Positions 34,517 to 45,222 of a stretch of 64,000 nucleotides of DNA are shown here, piece by piece. Position numbers and translations under genes: made by a program. The stretch is from assembly GCA_937139475.1 (NCBI GenBank), contig CAKZQF010000047.1, positions 1 to 64,000 of the forward strand. The letters run 5' to 3'. Numbering within the stretch: the stretch's first letter is position 1; each line of letters starts with the position of its first letter. Under the pieces are notes generated by a model, which did not search any database, was not told where the DNA came from, and worked only from the letters and a program-made list of their open reading frames with translations. Source of the DNA: an uncultured Gammaproteobacteria bacterium. Its GTDB lineage: Bacteria; Pseudomonadota; Gammaproteobacteria; Enterobacterales; Psychrobiaceae.

Positions 34517-34987
34517 TTATTTACTCACAACCAAACGTGTTTTTACCAGCCCAGGCGCAGCTAGCGGTCTAAAATTGGCAATTTCAATCACCATCCCGCT
34601 AGATAATTGCAGCTCTTGAATCCACTGCAACAGCGTAACAAACGAGGCACTATCTAAGCTCACCTGCAACTTATTACTCTGTGGCTGGATACGATTAATG
34701 GTCAATTGATAACGTCGAGCCGTGCTATTAATGATTTGCTCTAAGGAGCCACCATTAGCGTTGGCACTAACACCAGAATTAGCTCGAAGCAGAGCTAGTT
34801 TAGTTGCATTTTTTTCCACCCAACTCAATAATTGCTGCTCTCTGGCGACACCTTCTTTGGCTAACGTTAACTTATTAGTTAACGGCTGATAAATTGCAAA
34901 GTATAAAACCGCAATAATTAACACGCCACCAAGCATTAGTAGAAGATTCCGTTCGCGCTCTTCTAGTGAATCAAACCACTCTTTCAT
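34517..34987 (-). CDS. gspM: type II secretion system protein GspM
   Basis: A 156-residue bitopic inner-membrane protein: short cytoplasmic segment EWFDSLEERERN, one membrane helix (about 14-33), and a periplasmic ferredoxin-like domain that pairs with GspL. Overlaps gspL by four bases (ATGA), implying translational coupling. Confidence 0.93.
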   Translation of the reverse strand: MKEWFDSLEERERNLLLMLGGVLIIAVLYFAIYQPLTNKLTLAKEGVAREQQLLSWVEKNATKLALLRANSGVSANANGGSLEQIINSTARRYQLTINRIQPQSNKLQVSLDSASFVTLLQWIQELQLSSGMVIEIANFRPLAAPGLVKTRLVVSK

Positions 34988-36192
34988 GATGTTGCCTTTA
35001 TTATTAGTGAACCGTTGACCTTGTTGCCATCATTATTAATTGCACCAGGAGTGACGCTATATTGTCGCGACAATATCTGTTTGAACTTGTCAAACTCTTG
35101 ATAGTTTTTCGCATCAGCTTGCAGACGAATCTCCTGACGCTTATTGTCATATTTAATGGTTAATGGTTTCAGTGTCGGGACTTGTTTGAACGCATCATTT
35201 AACGTGACTAGCATAGCCAGCATATCATCACGTTGATTACTGCTACCTAAGGCGGCTAACTGTGTCGTCATTTGTTTTTTTACGAGCCCGGTCCTTACGC
35301 GTTTTACCCCTGGGTTTAGCTGGCGATAAATAGACTCAATTTGCTGCTTTACAACCGCGCGTTGTTGTTCAAGCTGCTGCGCTTGAAGATAAATATCAAC
35401 GAAATACACCATTAGCGCGACCACACCTGCAACGACTGCCGTTCGCCAAACCTGCCAATGATTACTTTGTGTCTTGTCCTTTTGTGCGTACTGACCACAC
35501 AGCAAGTTAATCCCGCCTTTGCGTGAACCAAGCGCAAGTTGCTGCATGGGTAAGATAATTGATTGTTCTTGCCAATCGTAATCAGCATTTCTTAGCTGCT
35601 CATCAAGGCCGACGTATTCAAGCGTTGGCGTCCCCTCTTTTGGCAATTCATTTAATACAATTGGTAGCCAAGACTTCTCAACGGTTTGCCCTTGATTAAC
35701 GCCATGACGTAATAGGATATTTTTATCAAGTTGTAGCACGCTGACAACATTTTCAGCAGGGGCAGGTAGTGTAAGGTAGTCAATAAGAAAATGTTTCGTT
35801 TTAATATTTGCAATTGCCAACTGCCCCAACCAACTCGTCATTTTTTGATGTTGGCAAACATAGACTCCTTGCACATCACCTAGCGCTTTAGCGTAAACAA
35901 AGTGCATTGATTCCACCGGACTGGCCAGCTCATCTTCTAACATGTAAGGTACGGCCTTAATCGCCTGTCTACGGTTGGCCTTTGGCAATGCTACCTCAAA
36001 ATAACCAACATCCTCACCGGGCACTAGCACATCGACCACACGATTAGCTGCCTGGTCCGTTATTAGCGTTAATTCATCACTATTTTTAAGCACACCAGAG
36101 GCCATCACCTCATTGTCTTTATCATTAAAAACTAACCAAGAGATTGGCTGGCATGGTTGGCTTGCTAAGCGTATTATTAATCGTTCGCCCAT
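34984..36192 (-). CDS. gspL: type II secretion system protein GspL
   Basis: A 402-residue bitopic protein that ties the GspE ATPase to the inner-membrane platform. The actin-like cytoplasmic domain spans about 1-235 (VPGEDVGYFEVALPKANRRQ then AIKAVPYMLED is the hallmark). One membrane helix lies about 248-268. A periplasmic coiled segment and ferredoxin-like domain follow. It starts 21 bases after gspK and overlaps gspM. Confidence 0.94.
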   Translation of the reverse strand: MGERLIIRLASQPCQPISWLVFNDKDNEVMASGVLKNSDELTLITDQAANRVVDVLVPGEDVGYFEVALPKANRRQAIKAVPYMLEDELASPVESMHFVYAKALGDVQGVYVCQHQKMTSWLGQLAIANIKTKHFLIDYLTLPAPAENVVSVLQLDKNILLRHGVNQGQTVEKSWLPIVLNELPKEGTPTLEYVGLDEQLRNADYDWQEQSIILPMQQLALGSRKGGINLLCGQYAQKDKTQSNHWQVWRTAVVAGVVALMVYFVDIYLQAQQLEQQRAVVKQQIESIYRQLNPGVKRVRTGLVKKQMTTQLAALGSSNQRDDMLAMLVTLNDAFKQVPTLKPLTIKYDNKRQEIRLQADAKNYQEFDKFKQILSRQYSVTPGAINNDGNKVNGSLIIKATS

Positions 36193-36213
36193 CGTATTAC
36201 CTTAAACATTCCA

Positions 36214-37206
36214 TTATTCGATTTTGCCAAATTGGCGCGAAATTACTGCGAGTTTTTCTTTATCATCTCGTTGAAAAACGCTTTGCACTGTAAACTCATG
36301 TTCATCAGCACTATAGGTTAATATCGCTCTAAAACTTTTACTTGTCACCTGAAATTGTGCTTTTATCTCGTCAGGCAACTGACCTAGCGCAGTTACTTCG
36401 CCGCTGCTTAAAAACGCGTTCAAATCACTAAAGCCTTCTTCTTCGCGAGAACTCAATAAATTCTTAGCATCTTCGACACTCATCTTATCGTTAAAAGCTG
36501 CCGTTAATAGTGCAGCATGCTCTTGTTTAATTGTATTAACATTAAGCCTTAGCTCATCTGATGGTAACACACAAACATAAGGTCTGATGGCACGATAAAG
36601 CGCCCCAGTCATCCCTTCAACAGCCATCAGTTCAGTAATGTTAATCATCAAGCTATTCGGCGTGATATACGGGACAACCTTTGCACTATACGTATCATCT
36701 TCTGCGCCTAAAGAACCGGTCATTTGCGTATCGCCATCTACCCAATCTTTAATTGTGCTGGACAATTGCTCGGCCGTATAATCATCAACGTCAATAGCAC
36801 GCAGTAGCACTTCAAACTGCTTTTGGATAGTACTTTCCCGGCTAGGTGAATCAGGGTTACTTTTCGCCAACGCATTCAAGTTAAAACAACTATGTAAATC
36901 CTGAATTTCACCACTAAGCATACCTGCACCAACGGGGAAAACCATCCCTTCACGCGCCCATAACTGGCTTAAGTGAACACTTTCCTTGCTATCTTTGTAA
37001 TCCTGCTCAAGCACTTTATACACCAACTGCTCACCAGCAAGTGCCGACCATAAGCCTTGCTGAATTGTTTGCTGGTTAATACTACGACTCATTAATAGCT
37101 GCAATCGCCCGGTCATATTCGCGGCGATGATTACCACCATGGCCACTATCAGCATAACGACAATTAATGCGACGCCGCGCTGTTGTTTTAAACCAGAATA
37201 CATCAT
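36214..37206 (-). CDS. gspK: type II secretion minor pseudopilin GspK
   Basis: A 330-residue pseudopilin, the largest of the minor ones, expected at the tip with GspI and GspJ. The prepilin cleavage site follows QQRG, and the mature hydrophobic helix is VALIVVMLIVAMVVIIAA. The usual Glu at mature position 5 is absent, which is normal for GspK. The large helical insert with two Cys-containing Ca-binding-like segments (SGEIQDLHSCFNLNAL) is present. Starts within the end of gspJ (ATGA-type overlap). Confidence 0.94.
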   Translation of the reverse strand: MMYSGLKQQRGVALIVVMLIVAMVVIIAANMTGRLQLLMSRSINQQTIQQGLWSALAGEQLVYKVLEQDYKDSKESVHLSQLWAREGMVFPVGAGMLSGEIQDLHSCFNLNALAKSNPDSPSRESTIQKQFEVLLRAIDVDDYTAEQLSSTIKDWVDGDTQMTGSLGAEDDTYSAKVVPYITPNSLMINITELMAVEGMTGALYRAIRPYVCVLPSDELRLNVNTIKQEHAALLTAAFNDKMSVEDAKNLLSSREEEGFSDLNAFLSSGEVTALGQLPDEIKAQFQVTSKSFRAILTYSADEHEFTVQSVFQRDDKEKLAVISRQFGKIE

Positions 37207-37844
37207 GGTCCAGGCCTCATGTTTTGACCAGCTTGCTGAGGGCCTGGAACCAAGAACTGCCAGCGGATTTCACCATATTTCTTCGTTGTTAAAATAAATG
37301 CGATACCTTGGGGTAAGTCAGCTTGCCCCCAGCGTTTATGCCACTTTTTATTGGTGAAGTATTCAAAGCGCAGCTGCTCAACATTTTCAAGTAAATCAAT
37401 TGATTTAACTTCAGTATCACCCGCTTGATCGGGATAGAGGTAATGTAATCGTTGCAGCTTATTCTCAAACAAACGATAGCCCACAGGTTGGGTGGTGCCC
37501 CGTGGAAATATTTGTGCTGGATTGCGCCAGCCTAAGCGATTGAAGGCTATGCCATGCCCTGCGCCGTCTAAGACCCCTTCTCCCGTTAAAATATAGTGCT
37601 CTTTAGGCTCATCACCATCAACTCGCGTAGCACGTGGCGCCATTTGCATCACGTCACGTTGGATAATTTGATAGCTACGTTGCATGGCGGTGAGTTGCTT
37701 TGCAGAAGCCTGTGATACTTCATCACTGGTTAACACTGAAAAAAGGACCTGCGAGGAGGCCAATCCAATAAGGCTAAATATCGCCATCGCGATTAAAATT
37801 TCAAGTAAGGTAAAGCCACGTTGCCGTTGATGAAAAATCGCCAT
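37203..37844 (-). CDS. gspJ: type II secretion minor pseudopilin GspJ
   Basis: A 213-residue pseudopilin with prepilin peptidase site RQRG|FTLLEILIAMAIFSLIG (Glu at mature position 5), followed by a periplasmic domain with MQRSYQIIQRDVMQMAPR and the NRLGWRNPA element common in GspJ. Overlaps gspI by one base and gspK by four. Confidence 0.94.
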   Translation of the reverse strand: MAIFHQRQRGFTLLEILIAMAIFSLIGLASSQVLFSVLTSDEVSQASAKQLTAMQRSYQIIQRDVMQMAPRATRVDGDEPKEHYILTGEGVLDGAGHGIAFNRLGWRNPAQIFPRGTTQPVGYRLFENKLQRLHYLYPDQAGDTEVKSIDLLENVEQLRFEYFTNKKWHKRWGQADLPQGIAFILTTKKYGEIRWQFLVPGPQQAGQNMRPGP

Positions 37845-38224
37845 TACTTTTTCACCATATAGGAGGATAAATCCGCCAAAGCATCTTGTGATTTTTCACT
37901 ATTGAAAATGCGAATATTTATTGAACGAAAATCAGGATCTGCCGTTTTTACTGTGTTTTGCTCCCAATACCAAGTACTTCCGGCATATTCGACTTTACCT
38001 TTTTTTATACCGTAACCGGGCAACTCCCCCATCAATTCAACTTCACTTAGGTGGTTATTGGCGACCCAAATCGCGATGTTTTTTTGCTCAAGGTAAGCAA
38101 TCGAACGTAAATGTTCACTGGCGACAGTCACCACAGACAAAGCAGCAAGCGCAAAAACGGCTAAGGCCACCATGACTTCGATTAGCGTCATGCCACTTTC
38201 AGCGGGGCAAAAGCGTTTAGTCAT
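37844..38224 (-). CDS. gspI: type II secretion minor pseudopilin GspI
   Basis: A 126-residue pseudopilin with cleavage site AESG|MTLIEVMVALAVFALAA; Met at mature position 1 is usual for GspI. The conserved WVANNHLSEV follows. Start is ATG 38224 (MTKRFCPAESG); the upstream TTG would extend into gspH. Overlaps the end of gspH by eight bases. Confidence 0.93.
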   Translation of the reverse strand: MTKRFCPAESGMTLIEVMVALAVFALAALSVVTVASEHLRSIAYLEQKNIAIWVANNHLSEVELMGELPGYGIKKGKVEYAGSTWYWEQNTVKTADPDFRSINIRIFNSEKSQDALADLSSYMVKK

Positions 38225-38843
38225 GATGAACGACCAATTCAATCAATCCTAACGAATTGCCTTTAATGTCAATATTAAAGCGCTGTTGCTTCTCGCTTAA
38301 AGCTAACACCTGAGACGAAGCAATTCGAAAGTTAAGTACAAAGGGGGTAAGCTCCCCCGATGATAAAATGAGTAATTGTGGAATATGTGGCTTTTCTTCC
38401 TCATCTAAATCACGGTCAGTCTCACGTTCAGAGAATATGTCACTGGAAGAAAAAGAGTCGAGATCAGGTAGCCACTCAAAACCCTCAACCTCCAATGTTA
38501 TATCGATCTCTTTAAGGGATTGTTCTTTTAATATGGGATCAGTGGCCGCTTGCCAGCGTTGCTCAACCAATTCAACAAAGTGGTATTGCTCACTGCTAAA
38601 TGCAATACCAAAGTCACGACCGCTTAATACCGCTTTATCCAACGTGATTTGGGTTAATGCTGCCAACTTTTTTGCACTACGTTCAAGCTTATTCTGTGGC
38701 GCAGAGCTATCAACGGTATACAAGGCAAAGCCAGCAACCAGGCCCATTAATAACACAACAAGCATCACTTCAATAAGCGTAAAACCAGACTGGGTTATCG
38801 GTCTGGTTTTAATGGCTGAACGTATTTTCCGTTGGCAAATCAC
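38217..38843 (-). CDS. gspH: type II secretion minor pseudopilin GspH
   Basis: A 208-residue pseudopilin with cleavage site TQSG|FTLIEVMLVVLLMGLVAG and a C-terminal globular domain. An acidic insert (about residues 125-150, DSFSSSDIFSERETDRDLDE) is longer than usual. Start is GTG 38843, nine bases after the gspG stop. Confidence 0.92.
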   Translation of the reverse strand: MICQRKIRSAIKTRPITQSGFTLIEVMLVVLLMGLVAGFALYTVDSSAPQNKLERSAKKLAALTQITLDKAVLSGRDFGIAFSSEQYHFVELVEQRWQAATDPILKEQSLKEIDITLEVEGFEWLPDLDSFSSSDIFSERETDRDLDEEEKPHIPQLLILSSGELTPFVLNFRIASSQVLALSEKQQRFNIDIKGNSLGLIELVVHHD

Positions 38844-38852
38844 GTAAACAAC

Positions 38853-39299
38853 TTACTGCTGCTCAGGTTTGTCGTGCATATTCCAGTTCCCGATATCATC
38901 ATCAGTCCCTTCTTCGCGGTCTCGACCAGCAGAGAAAATATCAAACTTTCCATTTTCACCTGGGGAGAGCAACATATACGGATTGCCCCATGGATCATCA
39001 GGTAAACGTTGAATATAGCCATCTTCACGATAATTACGCGGTACCGGATCGATTTCAGGCTTTTCAACTAAGGCTTCCAGGCCTTGGTCTGTGGTCGGAT
39101 AGATAGAGTTATTCAGGTAGTACATCTGCATCGCACCCTCAAGCGTCGTGATATCAGAAACTACCTTTTGACGTTCTGCCTGATCCTTGTTGCCCAAAAG
39201 GTTAGGTAATACCATCGAGGCCAAAATTCCCAAGATAACGATAACTACCATAATCTCCAGAAGCGTAAAACCGCTTTGTTTACTTGAATATCTCTTCAT
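38853..39299 (-). CDS. gspG: type II secretion major pseudopilin GspG
   Basis: A 148-residue major pseudopilin forming the T2SS pseudopilus. Cleavage site KQSG|FTLLEIMVVIVILGILAS; the globular part contains YYLNNSIYPTTDQGLEALV, then LPDDPWGNPY and the Ca-binding end GRDREEGTDDDIGNW. Start is ATG 39299 with AAAGAGA eight bases upstream; the longer frame begins inside a repeat element. The 203-base gap to gspF is the only large break in the operon and holds the MITE-like repeat. Confidence 0.96.
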   Translation of the reverse strand: MKRYSSKQSGFTLLEIMVVIVILGILASMVLPNLLGNKDQAERQKVVSDITTLEGAMQMYYLNNSIYPTTDQGLEALVEKPEIDPVPRNYREDGYIQRLPDDPWGNPYMLLSPGENGKFDIFSAGRDREEGTDDDIGNWNMHDKPEQQ

Positions 39300-39330
39300 A
39301 TTTATTCTCTTTAACATCTTAAAATTAGTC

Positions 39331-39489
39331 ATACCATTGGCATTACATATCTGCCCACTTGTGCCAGTTAAAATAAACGATTAGAGCGTTGCTCTCAATC
39401 CCAATAGCCAGCTATTGGTCAATTGAGCGCCTCGTTCTAGCTTATTTTCCCTAAACACTACAAGATCACTTACTTAATGCAACTGGTAT
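39331..39489. repeat. MITE-like interspersed repeat, copy A (between gspF and gspG)
   Basis: A 159-base element with terminal inverted repeats ATACCATTGGCATTACATA and, at the other end, ATACCAGTTGCATTAAGTA (15 of 19 identical). The centre holds a long hairpin (CTCAATCCCAATAGC / GCTATTGGTCAATTGAG). A second, diverged copy in the opposite orientation lies at 51587-51742; the shared core of about 60 bases differs at only a few positions. No ORF. It interrupts the gsp operon without breaking a gene. Confidence 0.8.
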
Positions 39490-39502
39490 AACTCTGAAAC
39501 TG

Positions 39503-40717
39503 TTAGGCACCGACAATAGAGTTTAGTGCCAAAATTGGTTGTAAGATTGCGATAACAATAAAAAACACGATAAATGCCATAGACACGACAATAGCAGGGG
39601 TAAATACCCCCAGTGTAATGTTAGCAATCGCTTCAAATTCACGATCCTGGTTGTCTGCCGCACGACCTAGCATCTGCTCCAACTCACCGCTTTTTTCGCC
39701 AGAAGCAATCATGTGAAGCATCATCGGTGGAAAAAGTTTGGTTTGCGCAAGTGCCGCTCGCAAACTTGAGCCCTCCCGAACATAGCTTGCCGCACCTAAC
39801 ACTTCTTTTTTCATAAATGAATTATCGAGCACATTAGCTGAAATCTGCATACTTTCAAGCAAAGGTACGCTTGATGAGTTTAAAATACTTAGGGTGCGGG
39901 CAAAACGCGCAGTGTTTAAACCGCGAGCAACTTTGCCAAAGACTTTGACGTGCAGCAGCCAGCGGTGAACTTTGAGCTTAAATTCTGTGTTTTTGAGGCG
40001 CTGTTTGAACAAGACAATAGCTGCAGCAATAACAGCGACCACAATGAGGCCATAATCCCTGACAAAATCACTCAATACAATAAGCAACTGTGTTGCCCAA
40101 GGTAAATCCTGCGCCATATGTTCAAATTGCTCAATAACTTTTGGCACAACTAACGCCAACAGCAATGAAATAACACCAATGGCAACCACGGTGAGCATAA
40201 TCGGATAAATCATTGCTTGGAGTAATTTGCTACGCATTGCCTGACGTTGTTCAGTGTAATCGGCTAAGCGGTTTAATACGGTATCTAAATGACCTGACTT
40301 CTCACCTGCGGCCACCATTGCGGTGTATAGATTCTCAAATATTTGCGGGAACTGCGACATAGAATCGGCAAGACTATAACCTTCCACAACACTGGAACGA
40401 ACCGCCATTACCACACTACGAATTTTTTCGTCTTCGCATTGCTCAGCAACCGCTTTCAAGCTCTCTTCAATAGGCAAAGCCGATTGAACTAACGTCGCCA
40501 ATTGACGAGTAATAAGTGCTAAATCGGATGCACTTATTTTCTGGCGATTACTCGCCTTTCCTTTGACTGCTTTGCTGCTAGCCACTTGCTTAACATCAAC
40601 AGGCATTAAGCCCTTTTCACGGAGCTGACTGCGTATTTGGCGTGACGAATCAGCCTCCATGACGCCTTTTTGTTGCTTACCTTGCTTATCTAATGCTTTA
40701 TATTCGAATGCAGCCAC
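39503..40717 (-). CDS. gspF: type II secretion inner-membrane platform protein GspF
   Basis: A 404-residue polytopic protein with the typical start MAAFEYKALDKQGKQQKGVMEAD, two tandem GspF cytoplasmic domains and three membrane helices (about 168-190, 220-240, 375-398). The conserved VAAGEKSGHLDTVLNRLADY and IASGEKSGELEQMLGRAA repeats mark the two domains. Eight bases after gspE. Confidence 0.96.
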   Translation of the reverse strand: MAAFEYKALDKQGKQQKGVMEADSSRQIRSQLREKGLMPVDVKQVASSKAVKGKASNRQKISASDLALITRQLATLVQSALPIEESLKAVAEQCEDEKIRSVVMAVRSSVVEGYSLADSMSQFPQIFENLYTAMVAAGEKSGHLDTVLNRLADYTEQRQAMRSKLLQAMIYPIMLTVVAIGVISLLLALVVPKVIEQFEHMAQDLPWATQLLIVLSDFVRDYGLIVVAVIAAAIVLFKQRLKNTEFKLKVHRWLLHVKVFGKVARGLNTARFARTLSILNSSSVPLLESMQISANVLDNSFMKKEVLGAASYVREGSSLRAALAQTKLFPPMMLHMIASGEKSGELEQMLGRAADNQDREFEAIANITLGVFTPAIVVSMAFIVFFIVIAILQPILALNSIVGA

Positions 40718-40725
40718 TTCTTTAC

Positions 40726-42249
40726 CTATTCTTCGCGCGTAACGCGTAGTACTTCTTCAAGTGAGGTTAAACCACTGAGCACTTTAGACATGCCATCACT
40801 TCGTATCCCCGGACTAATAGAGCGAGCATAGCGCTCAACCTCTAACTCACTGGTCCCGGAATGAATCATTTCCCGAACTGTTTCATCAATCTCCAACAGC
40901 TCATGAATACCAGTACGACCACGATAGCCAGTGTAATTACATTTTTCACAGCCCGTTGGTCGGTAGATAATCGGGCCTGAGGTTTCTTGACCTAATAGCT
41001 TTAACTCACTAGCATCAGCCAGATGTTCTTCACGGCAATCTTCACAAAGCGTTCTTACCAGTCGCTGCGCTAGGACTCCTAATAGGCTGGAAGATAGTAA
41101 AAAGGTTTCAACCCCCATATCTTGGAGCCGGGTAACCGCACCTACGGCGGTATTTGTATGCAAGGTCGACATCACCAAGTGGCCAGTTAAACTGGCCTGG
41201 ACAGAGATTTGCGCCGTTTCTAAATCACGTATTTCGCCCACCATCACAACATCAGGATCCTGACGTAAAATAGCACGCAGTCCACGGGCAAAAGTCATAT
41301 CCACTTTACTGTTAACTTGCGTTTGACCGATACCTTCAATGTTATATTCAATAGGATCTTCTACGGTGAGAATATTACGGTCATTGGTATTTAAATCAGT
41401 TAACCCAGCATAAAGCGTGGTACTTTTACCCGACCCCGTTGGGCCTGTAACTAAAATAATGCCATGGGGGCGGTGGATTAAATGATTAAAGCGATCCCGT
41501 ATGCCATCTGTCATCCCTAGGTCGCTGAGATTAAGCTTGGCTTGGTTTTTATCTAGCAAACGCAATACGACACGTTCACCATGACTTGACGGCATGGTCG
41601 ACACACGAACATCAACTGCACGACCTGCGATACGCAGCGAAATACGACCATCTTGTGGTACACGCTTCTCTGCGATATCAAGTTTCGCCATGACCTTTAT
41701 TCGAGAAACAAGTAAAGAGGCCAGTTTGCGATTGGGCTTAAGTACTTCTCGCAAGATACCGTCAACACGGAAACGAATAATCAGTTGCTGCTCAAATGTT
41801 TCAATATGAACATCACTAGCGCCCTCTTTTATCGCTTCACTTAAAGTGGCATTGATCAATTTGATTATTGGCGCATCATCTTCTGATTCAAGTAAATCTT
41901 GAGTTTCCGTTAGCTCGTCCGCCAAGGTAAACAAATCCACATCATTACCAAGATCTTCAACAAGTTGTTGCGTTTGCGAAGTATCATGCTGATAGGCAAT
42001 GGTTAATTCACGTTCAAAGCTATCTGCATCAACTAATTTAAGTTCAACTTCGCAGCCAACAAAACGCCGCGCTTCTTTCAGCGCAGGCAATGTCGTTTCA
42101 TGGTTAAAAAGCAGTGTAACCACGTCATCATTTTCAAGTAATAACACGCTATGGCGCTTAGCAAAGGCGAAGTTTAATTTTTTATGACTCTCAATTTCGC
42201 CAGCTTCAACAACCTCAACATCACTTTGCTCAATTAATTCATCAGTCAT
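40726..42249 (-). CDS. gspE: type II secretion ATPase GspE
   Basis: A 507-residue hexameric ATPase that drives pseudopilus assembly. Walker [10 protein letters not shown] (about 269-277), Asp box [15 protein letters not shown], Walker [13 protein letters not shown], and His box [14 protein letters not shown] are seen. A four-cysteine zinc domain (CEDC, CEKC) lies in the C-terminal part. Start chosen as ATG 42249 (MTDELIEQ) with AAGAG upstream; it overlaps the end of gspD by eight bases. Confidence 0.96.
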   Translation of the reverse strand: MTDELIEQSDVEVVEAGEIESHKKLNFAFAKRHSVLLLENDDVVTLLFNHETTLPALKEARRFVGCEVELKLVDADSFERELTIAYQHDTSQTQQLVEDLGNDVDLFTLADELTETQDLLESEDDAPIIKLINATLSEAIKEGASDVHIETFEQQLIIRFRVDGILREVLKPNRKLASLLVSRIKVMAKLDIAEKRVPQDGRISLRIAGRAVDVRVSTMPSSHGERVVLRLLDKNQAKLNLSDLGMTDGIRDRFNHLIHRPHGIILVTGPTGSGKSTTLYAGLTDLNTNDRNILTVEDPIEYNIEGIGQTQVNSKVDMTFARGLRAILRQDPDVVMVGEIRDLETAQISVQASLTGHLVMSTLHTNTAVGAVTRLQDMGVETFLLSSSLLGVLAQRLVRTLCEDCREEHLADASELKLLGQETSGPIIYRPTGCEKCNYTGYRGRTGIHELLEIDETVREMIHSGTSELEVERYARSISPGIRSDGMSKVLSGLTSLEEVLRVTREE

Positions 42250-44326
42250 TTGCAGACTCTTCATTCGTTTGCTGCTCTTTGTGATCATCGATGTATTGCT
42301 TTAATGATTTTGGCAACTCTATTTCGTTACCTAACTTATCCAACACTGGCTGGTCGGTTAGCGGCATTAGTGAAATTCCATCGTCTTGCTGTTCAAGCTG
42401 AACCGCACGAATATAGTTATACTTACTCGAGCTCAAATTATGCATTGTTGCTGCATCACGAAGAATCGTCGGTTTAATGAAAATCATTAAATTACGTTTA
42501 CTGGTGCTGCTTTTCGTTGATCTGAACAAGTGGCCCAGAACAGGAATGTCACCAAGTAGAGGTACTTTCGATTCAGTTTCCTGCACATCCTCATCGATTA
42601 AACCACCGATAACAACAATCTGGCCGTCATCAACCATGACATTAGTAGTCACCGAACGCTTCGAGAAAATAACATCAACGGCAGTACCAGCGGTGCCGCC
42701 CTTCACGCCTGAAACTTCCTGCTCAATTTTAAGTTGGACAGCATTACCTTCGTTGATTTGTGGGGTTACTTTTAGCTTGATACCCACCTCTTTACGTTCA
42801 ATAGTTTGAAAAGGATTTGAATTATTGTTGCTTGCTGCGGAACCTGTGATCACGGGCACTTCTTCACCAACAACAAACTCCGCTTCTTGGTTATCTAACG
42901 TGGTGATATTTGGCGTTGCAAGTATATTGGAGGTAGATGCCGCACTAACCGCTTGAATAACCGCGCCCCAGTTTCCTGAGACTAAGCCAGCCAACGCACC
43001 ATTAACCGAGCCAAGCACTTGGCCTAAAGCGGTATAATCGCCTCGGGTAATGATATCTGGGTTTTCAGTAGTCACTTGGTTGTCGCCAGCTCCCGTTGTT
43101 GTTTGGCTCGCTTCTGTCGTGAATTCCCTAGCAGACTGCGCTGCTGCAGCAATACCACTAATAGAAGCACCATCGCCAAATTGGATAACACCACCATCGG
43201 CACTTGCCCACTGCACACCTAAATCAATACCGTCGCCTTCACTTACCTCAACAATAATTGCTTCAACATTGATTTGTGCACGACGAAAATCAAGCTGACG
43301 GATAACCCCCTCTAAACTGCGCATCACATCTGGCTGGGCGGTAATCACCAAAGAATTTGTATCTTCGTGGGCTTGAATGTTGGCATCACGACGATTGCTA
43401 GCGCTTTTGGTTTTACTGGCCGTAACGCCTTTCTTGATTGAATCAGCCACACCGGTGAGTACTTGAGCAACTTCTTTTGCCTGCGCATATTTGAGTCGAA
43501 CAACCTTAGTATTGCCCGAACTTTCTTGTTCGTTGTCAAGACGTTTAACTAGGTTTACCGCACGGTCGCGTGCGCGTTTTTCACCACTGACGACCACACT
43601 GTTAGTCCGCTCATCAGCCACTAGTTTTGGTCTTAATTGATTAGTTGATTTACCTTTGGAACCAGCACTATTAGAGATAATTTGCTCAATAATACGCACT
43701 AACTCTGGTGCAGAGGCAAATTTTAATTTTACCACGGCAACCTCTTGGTCACCCTGCTTGTCCACCCGGCGAATCATCTCAACGATGCGATTAACACGCG
43801 CAGCACGTCCTGTTAGCATAATGACATTAGATGCGTCATGCGCCACGATATTACCGCCACCACTGTTGTCATTTAACTGGCGTAAAATTGGGGTTAGCTC
43901 ACGAACAGGCACGTTATAAACAGGCACAATACGAGTGACCATTTCATCACCAAAACCGGTTTCATTAGCACCAATCACTGGAATAGCGGCTGCTTTTGCA
44001 TCTTTGTCTTTTATAACTTTTAAAATATTGTTATCCATTTCAACAATGGCATAACCATAGACTTCAAGCACGCTTAAGAAAAACTGATAATATTGCTCGT
44101 CATTAAAGGTTTCATAACTACGAACATTAATTTTTCCGCGCACGTTTGGTTCAATAATGATGGTTTTGTTTAACGATCTACCCACCGTATTAATAAACTC
44201 ATTAATATCAGTTCCTTTGAAGCTAGCAGAGTATTGATTTGCTATCGCTTGCGGCACAGCAAATAGGCTGGCAAGTAACAGTAATGCCGCGCAGGGCTGT
44301 GTCGTAATAAATTGTCTTGCAGACAT
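42242..44326 (-). CDS. gspD: type II secretion outer-membrane secretin GspD
   Basis: A 694-residue secretin. Signal peptide ends after AIA (about residue 29). N0 domain ([20 protein letters not shown]) and three N-domains are followed by the secretin core with [20 protein letters not shown] and [14 protein letters not shown]-terminal S-domain-like segment ([15 protein letters not shown]) suggests pilotin binding. Start is ATG 44326 with AAGGA eight bases upstream; the longer TTG form is rejected. Located 23 bases after gspC. Confidence 0.96.
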   Translation of the reverse strand: MSARQFITTQPCAALLLLASLFAVPQAIANQYSASFKGTDINEFINTVGRSLNKTIIIEPNVRGKINVRSYETFNDEQYYQFFLSVLEVYGYAIVEMDNNILKVIKDKDAKAAAIPVIGANETGFGDEMVTRIVPVYNVPVRELTPILRQLNDNSGGGNIVAHDASNVIMLTGRAARVNRIVEMIRRVDKQGDQEVAVVKLKFASAPELVRIIEQIISNSAGSKGKSTNQLRPKLVADERTNSVVVSGEKRARDRAVNLVKRLDNEQESSGNTKVVRLKYAQAKEVAQVLTGVADSIKKGVTASKTKSASNRRDANIQAHEDTNSLVITAQPDVMRSLEGVIRQLDFRRAQINVEAIIVEVSEGDGIDLGVQWASADGGVIQFGDGASISGIAAAAQSAREFTTEASQTTTGAGDNQVTTENPDIITRGDYTALGQVLGSVNGALAGLVSGNWGAVIQAVSAASTSNILATPNITTLDNQEAEFVVGEEVPVITGSAASNNNSNPFQTIERKEVGIKLKVTPQINEGNAVQLKIEQEVSGVKGGTAGTAVDVIFSKRSVTTNVMVDDGQIVVIGGLIDEDVQETESKVPLLGDIPVLGHLFRSTKSSTSKRNLMIFIKPTILRDAATMHNLSSSKYNYIRAVQLEQQDDGISLMPLTDQPVLDKLGNEIELPKSLKQYIDDHKEQQTNEESAND

Positions 44327-44349
44327 TAATAAATTCCTTGGCAAAAAGC

Positions 44350-45222
44350 TTACTCTGGTAGAGCGAACTGTATATCGATAAGTTGGCCATCTCGTTCTAC
44401 CGAGATCATTATATTACTCATTGTTTTTAGCTCTGCTAATACAGCCATCGATTGACTAATATCAGTGAGATCATAACTATTAATTGCAACAGCTAAATCG
44501 TTGGGCTTTAGACCCGATTGATGAAAAAGCTTCGGATCACGCCCGGCATTTAAACGGTACCCTTTTAGCTTCCCCTCAATTTTAACTGGGGTTATCGAAA
44601 TATGATCTATAATCCGCTTTGGATTAGCTAAGATCTCTTGGCGAGTTTGCGCCAAGCTAGTCGTTAATTTTGGCCCTGATTGATTTCCCCCTGCCGTGGC
44701 AGAAGTGCGAGCTACCTTCTTAGTATAGTCAAAACCATCAAGCATCAATGTTTCATGTTTACCATTATTACTGAGTATCACTCGATCATGATGAATTTCA
44801 ACGATACTAGCGCGTGTCGTCGAAATTTTTTGGTCAATAATATAAGTGTCTTGTTTGGATTGATATTCGATGATCGCCATCGAGCGCTTAGGATCATCGT
44901 TGGCAACAACACCGGTCAGTACCAGATTTAGGCGAGTTTTGGGAGCGTCATTGACCTGCTCTCTTTTCTTTTCAATAATAGGTTGCTGCCCGGCGCGACC
45001 AAACCAATGGTAATTGGAGAAATTAACTTGTTGCGGCGCTTGCTGAGTTTGTGCCACGTTAGAGGGTTGCCATTGGGGCAACTCAAGTTTCGGGGTTAAA
45101 AATCCCCAGGTGATTCGCGCCAATAAATACAAAATAAAAATGCCGAAAAAAATTGTAACGATCAGCGCTATTTTTTGATTTTCTATCGTAGGTTTAACTA
45201 TCAATTTAGTTACAATATCCAT
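44350..45222 (-). CDS. gspC: type II secretion protein GspC
   Basis: A 290-residue bitopic protein linking the inner-membrane platform to the secretin. Cytoplasmic N-terminus, one membrane helix (about 18-40), Pro/Gln-rich linker, HR domain (LNLVLTGVVANDDPKRSMAI) and C-terminal PDZ domain (GYRLNAGRDPKLFHQSGLKP). First gene of the gsp operon and divergent from hslR with 188 bases between, where the operon promoter should lie. Confidence 0.94.
   Translation of the reverse strand: MDIVTKLIVKPTIENQKIALIVTIFFGIFILYLLARITWGFLTPKLELPQWQPSNVAQTQQAPQQVNFSNYHWFGRAGQQPIIEKKREQVNDAPKTRLNLVLTGVVANDDPKRSMAIIEYQSKQDTYIIDQKISTTRASIVEIHHDRVILSNNGKHETLMLDGFDYTKKVARTSATAGGNQSGPKLTTSLAQTRQEILANPKRIIDHISITPVKIEGKLKGYRLNAGRDPKLFHQSGLKPNDLAVAINSYDLTDISQSMAVLAELKTMSNIMISVERDGQLIDIQFALPE

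Noticed and set aside
36214..37206. Lack of Glu5 in the GspK prepilin helix as a mutation
   Set aside because: GspK proteins typically lack Glu5.
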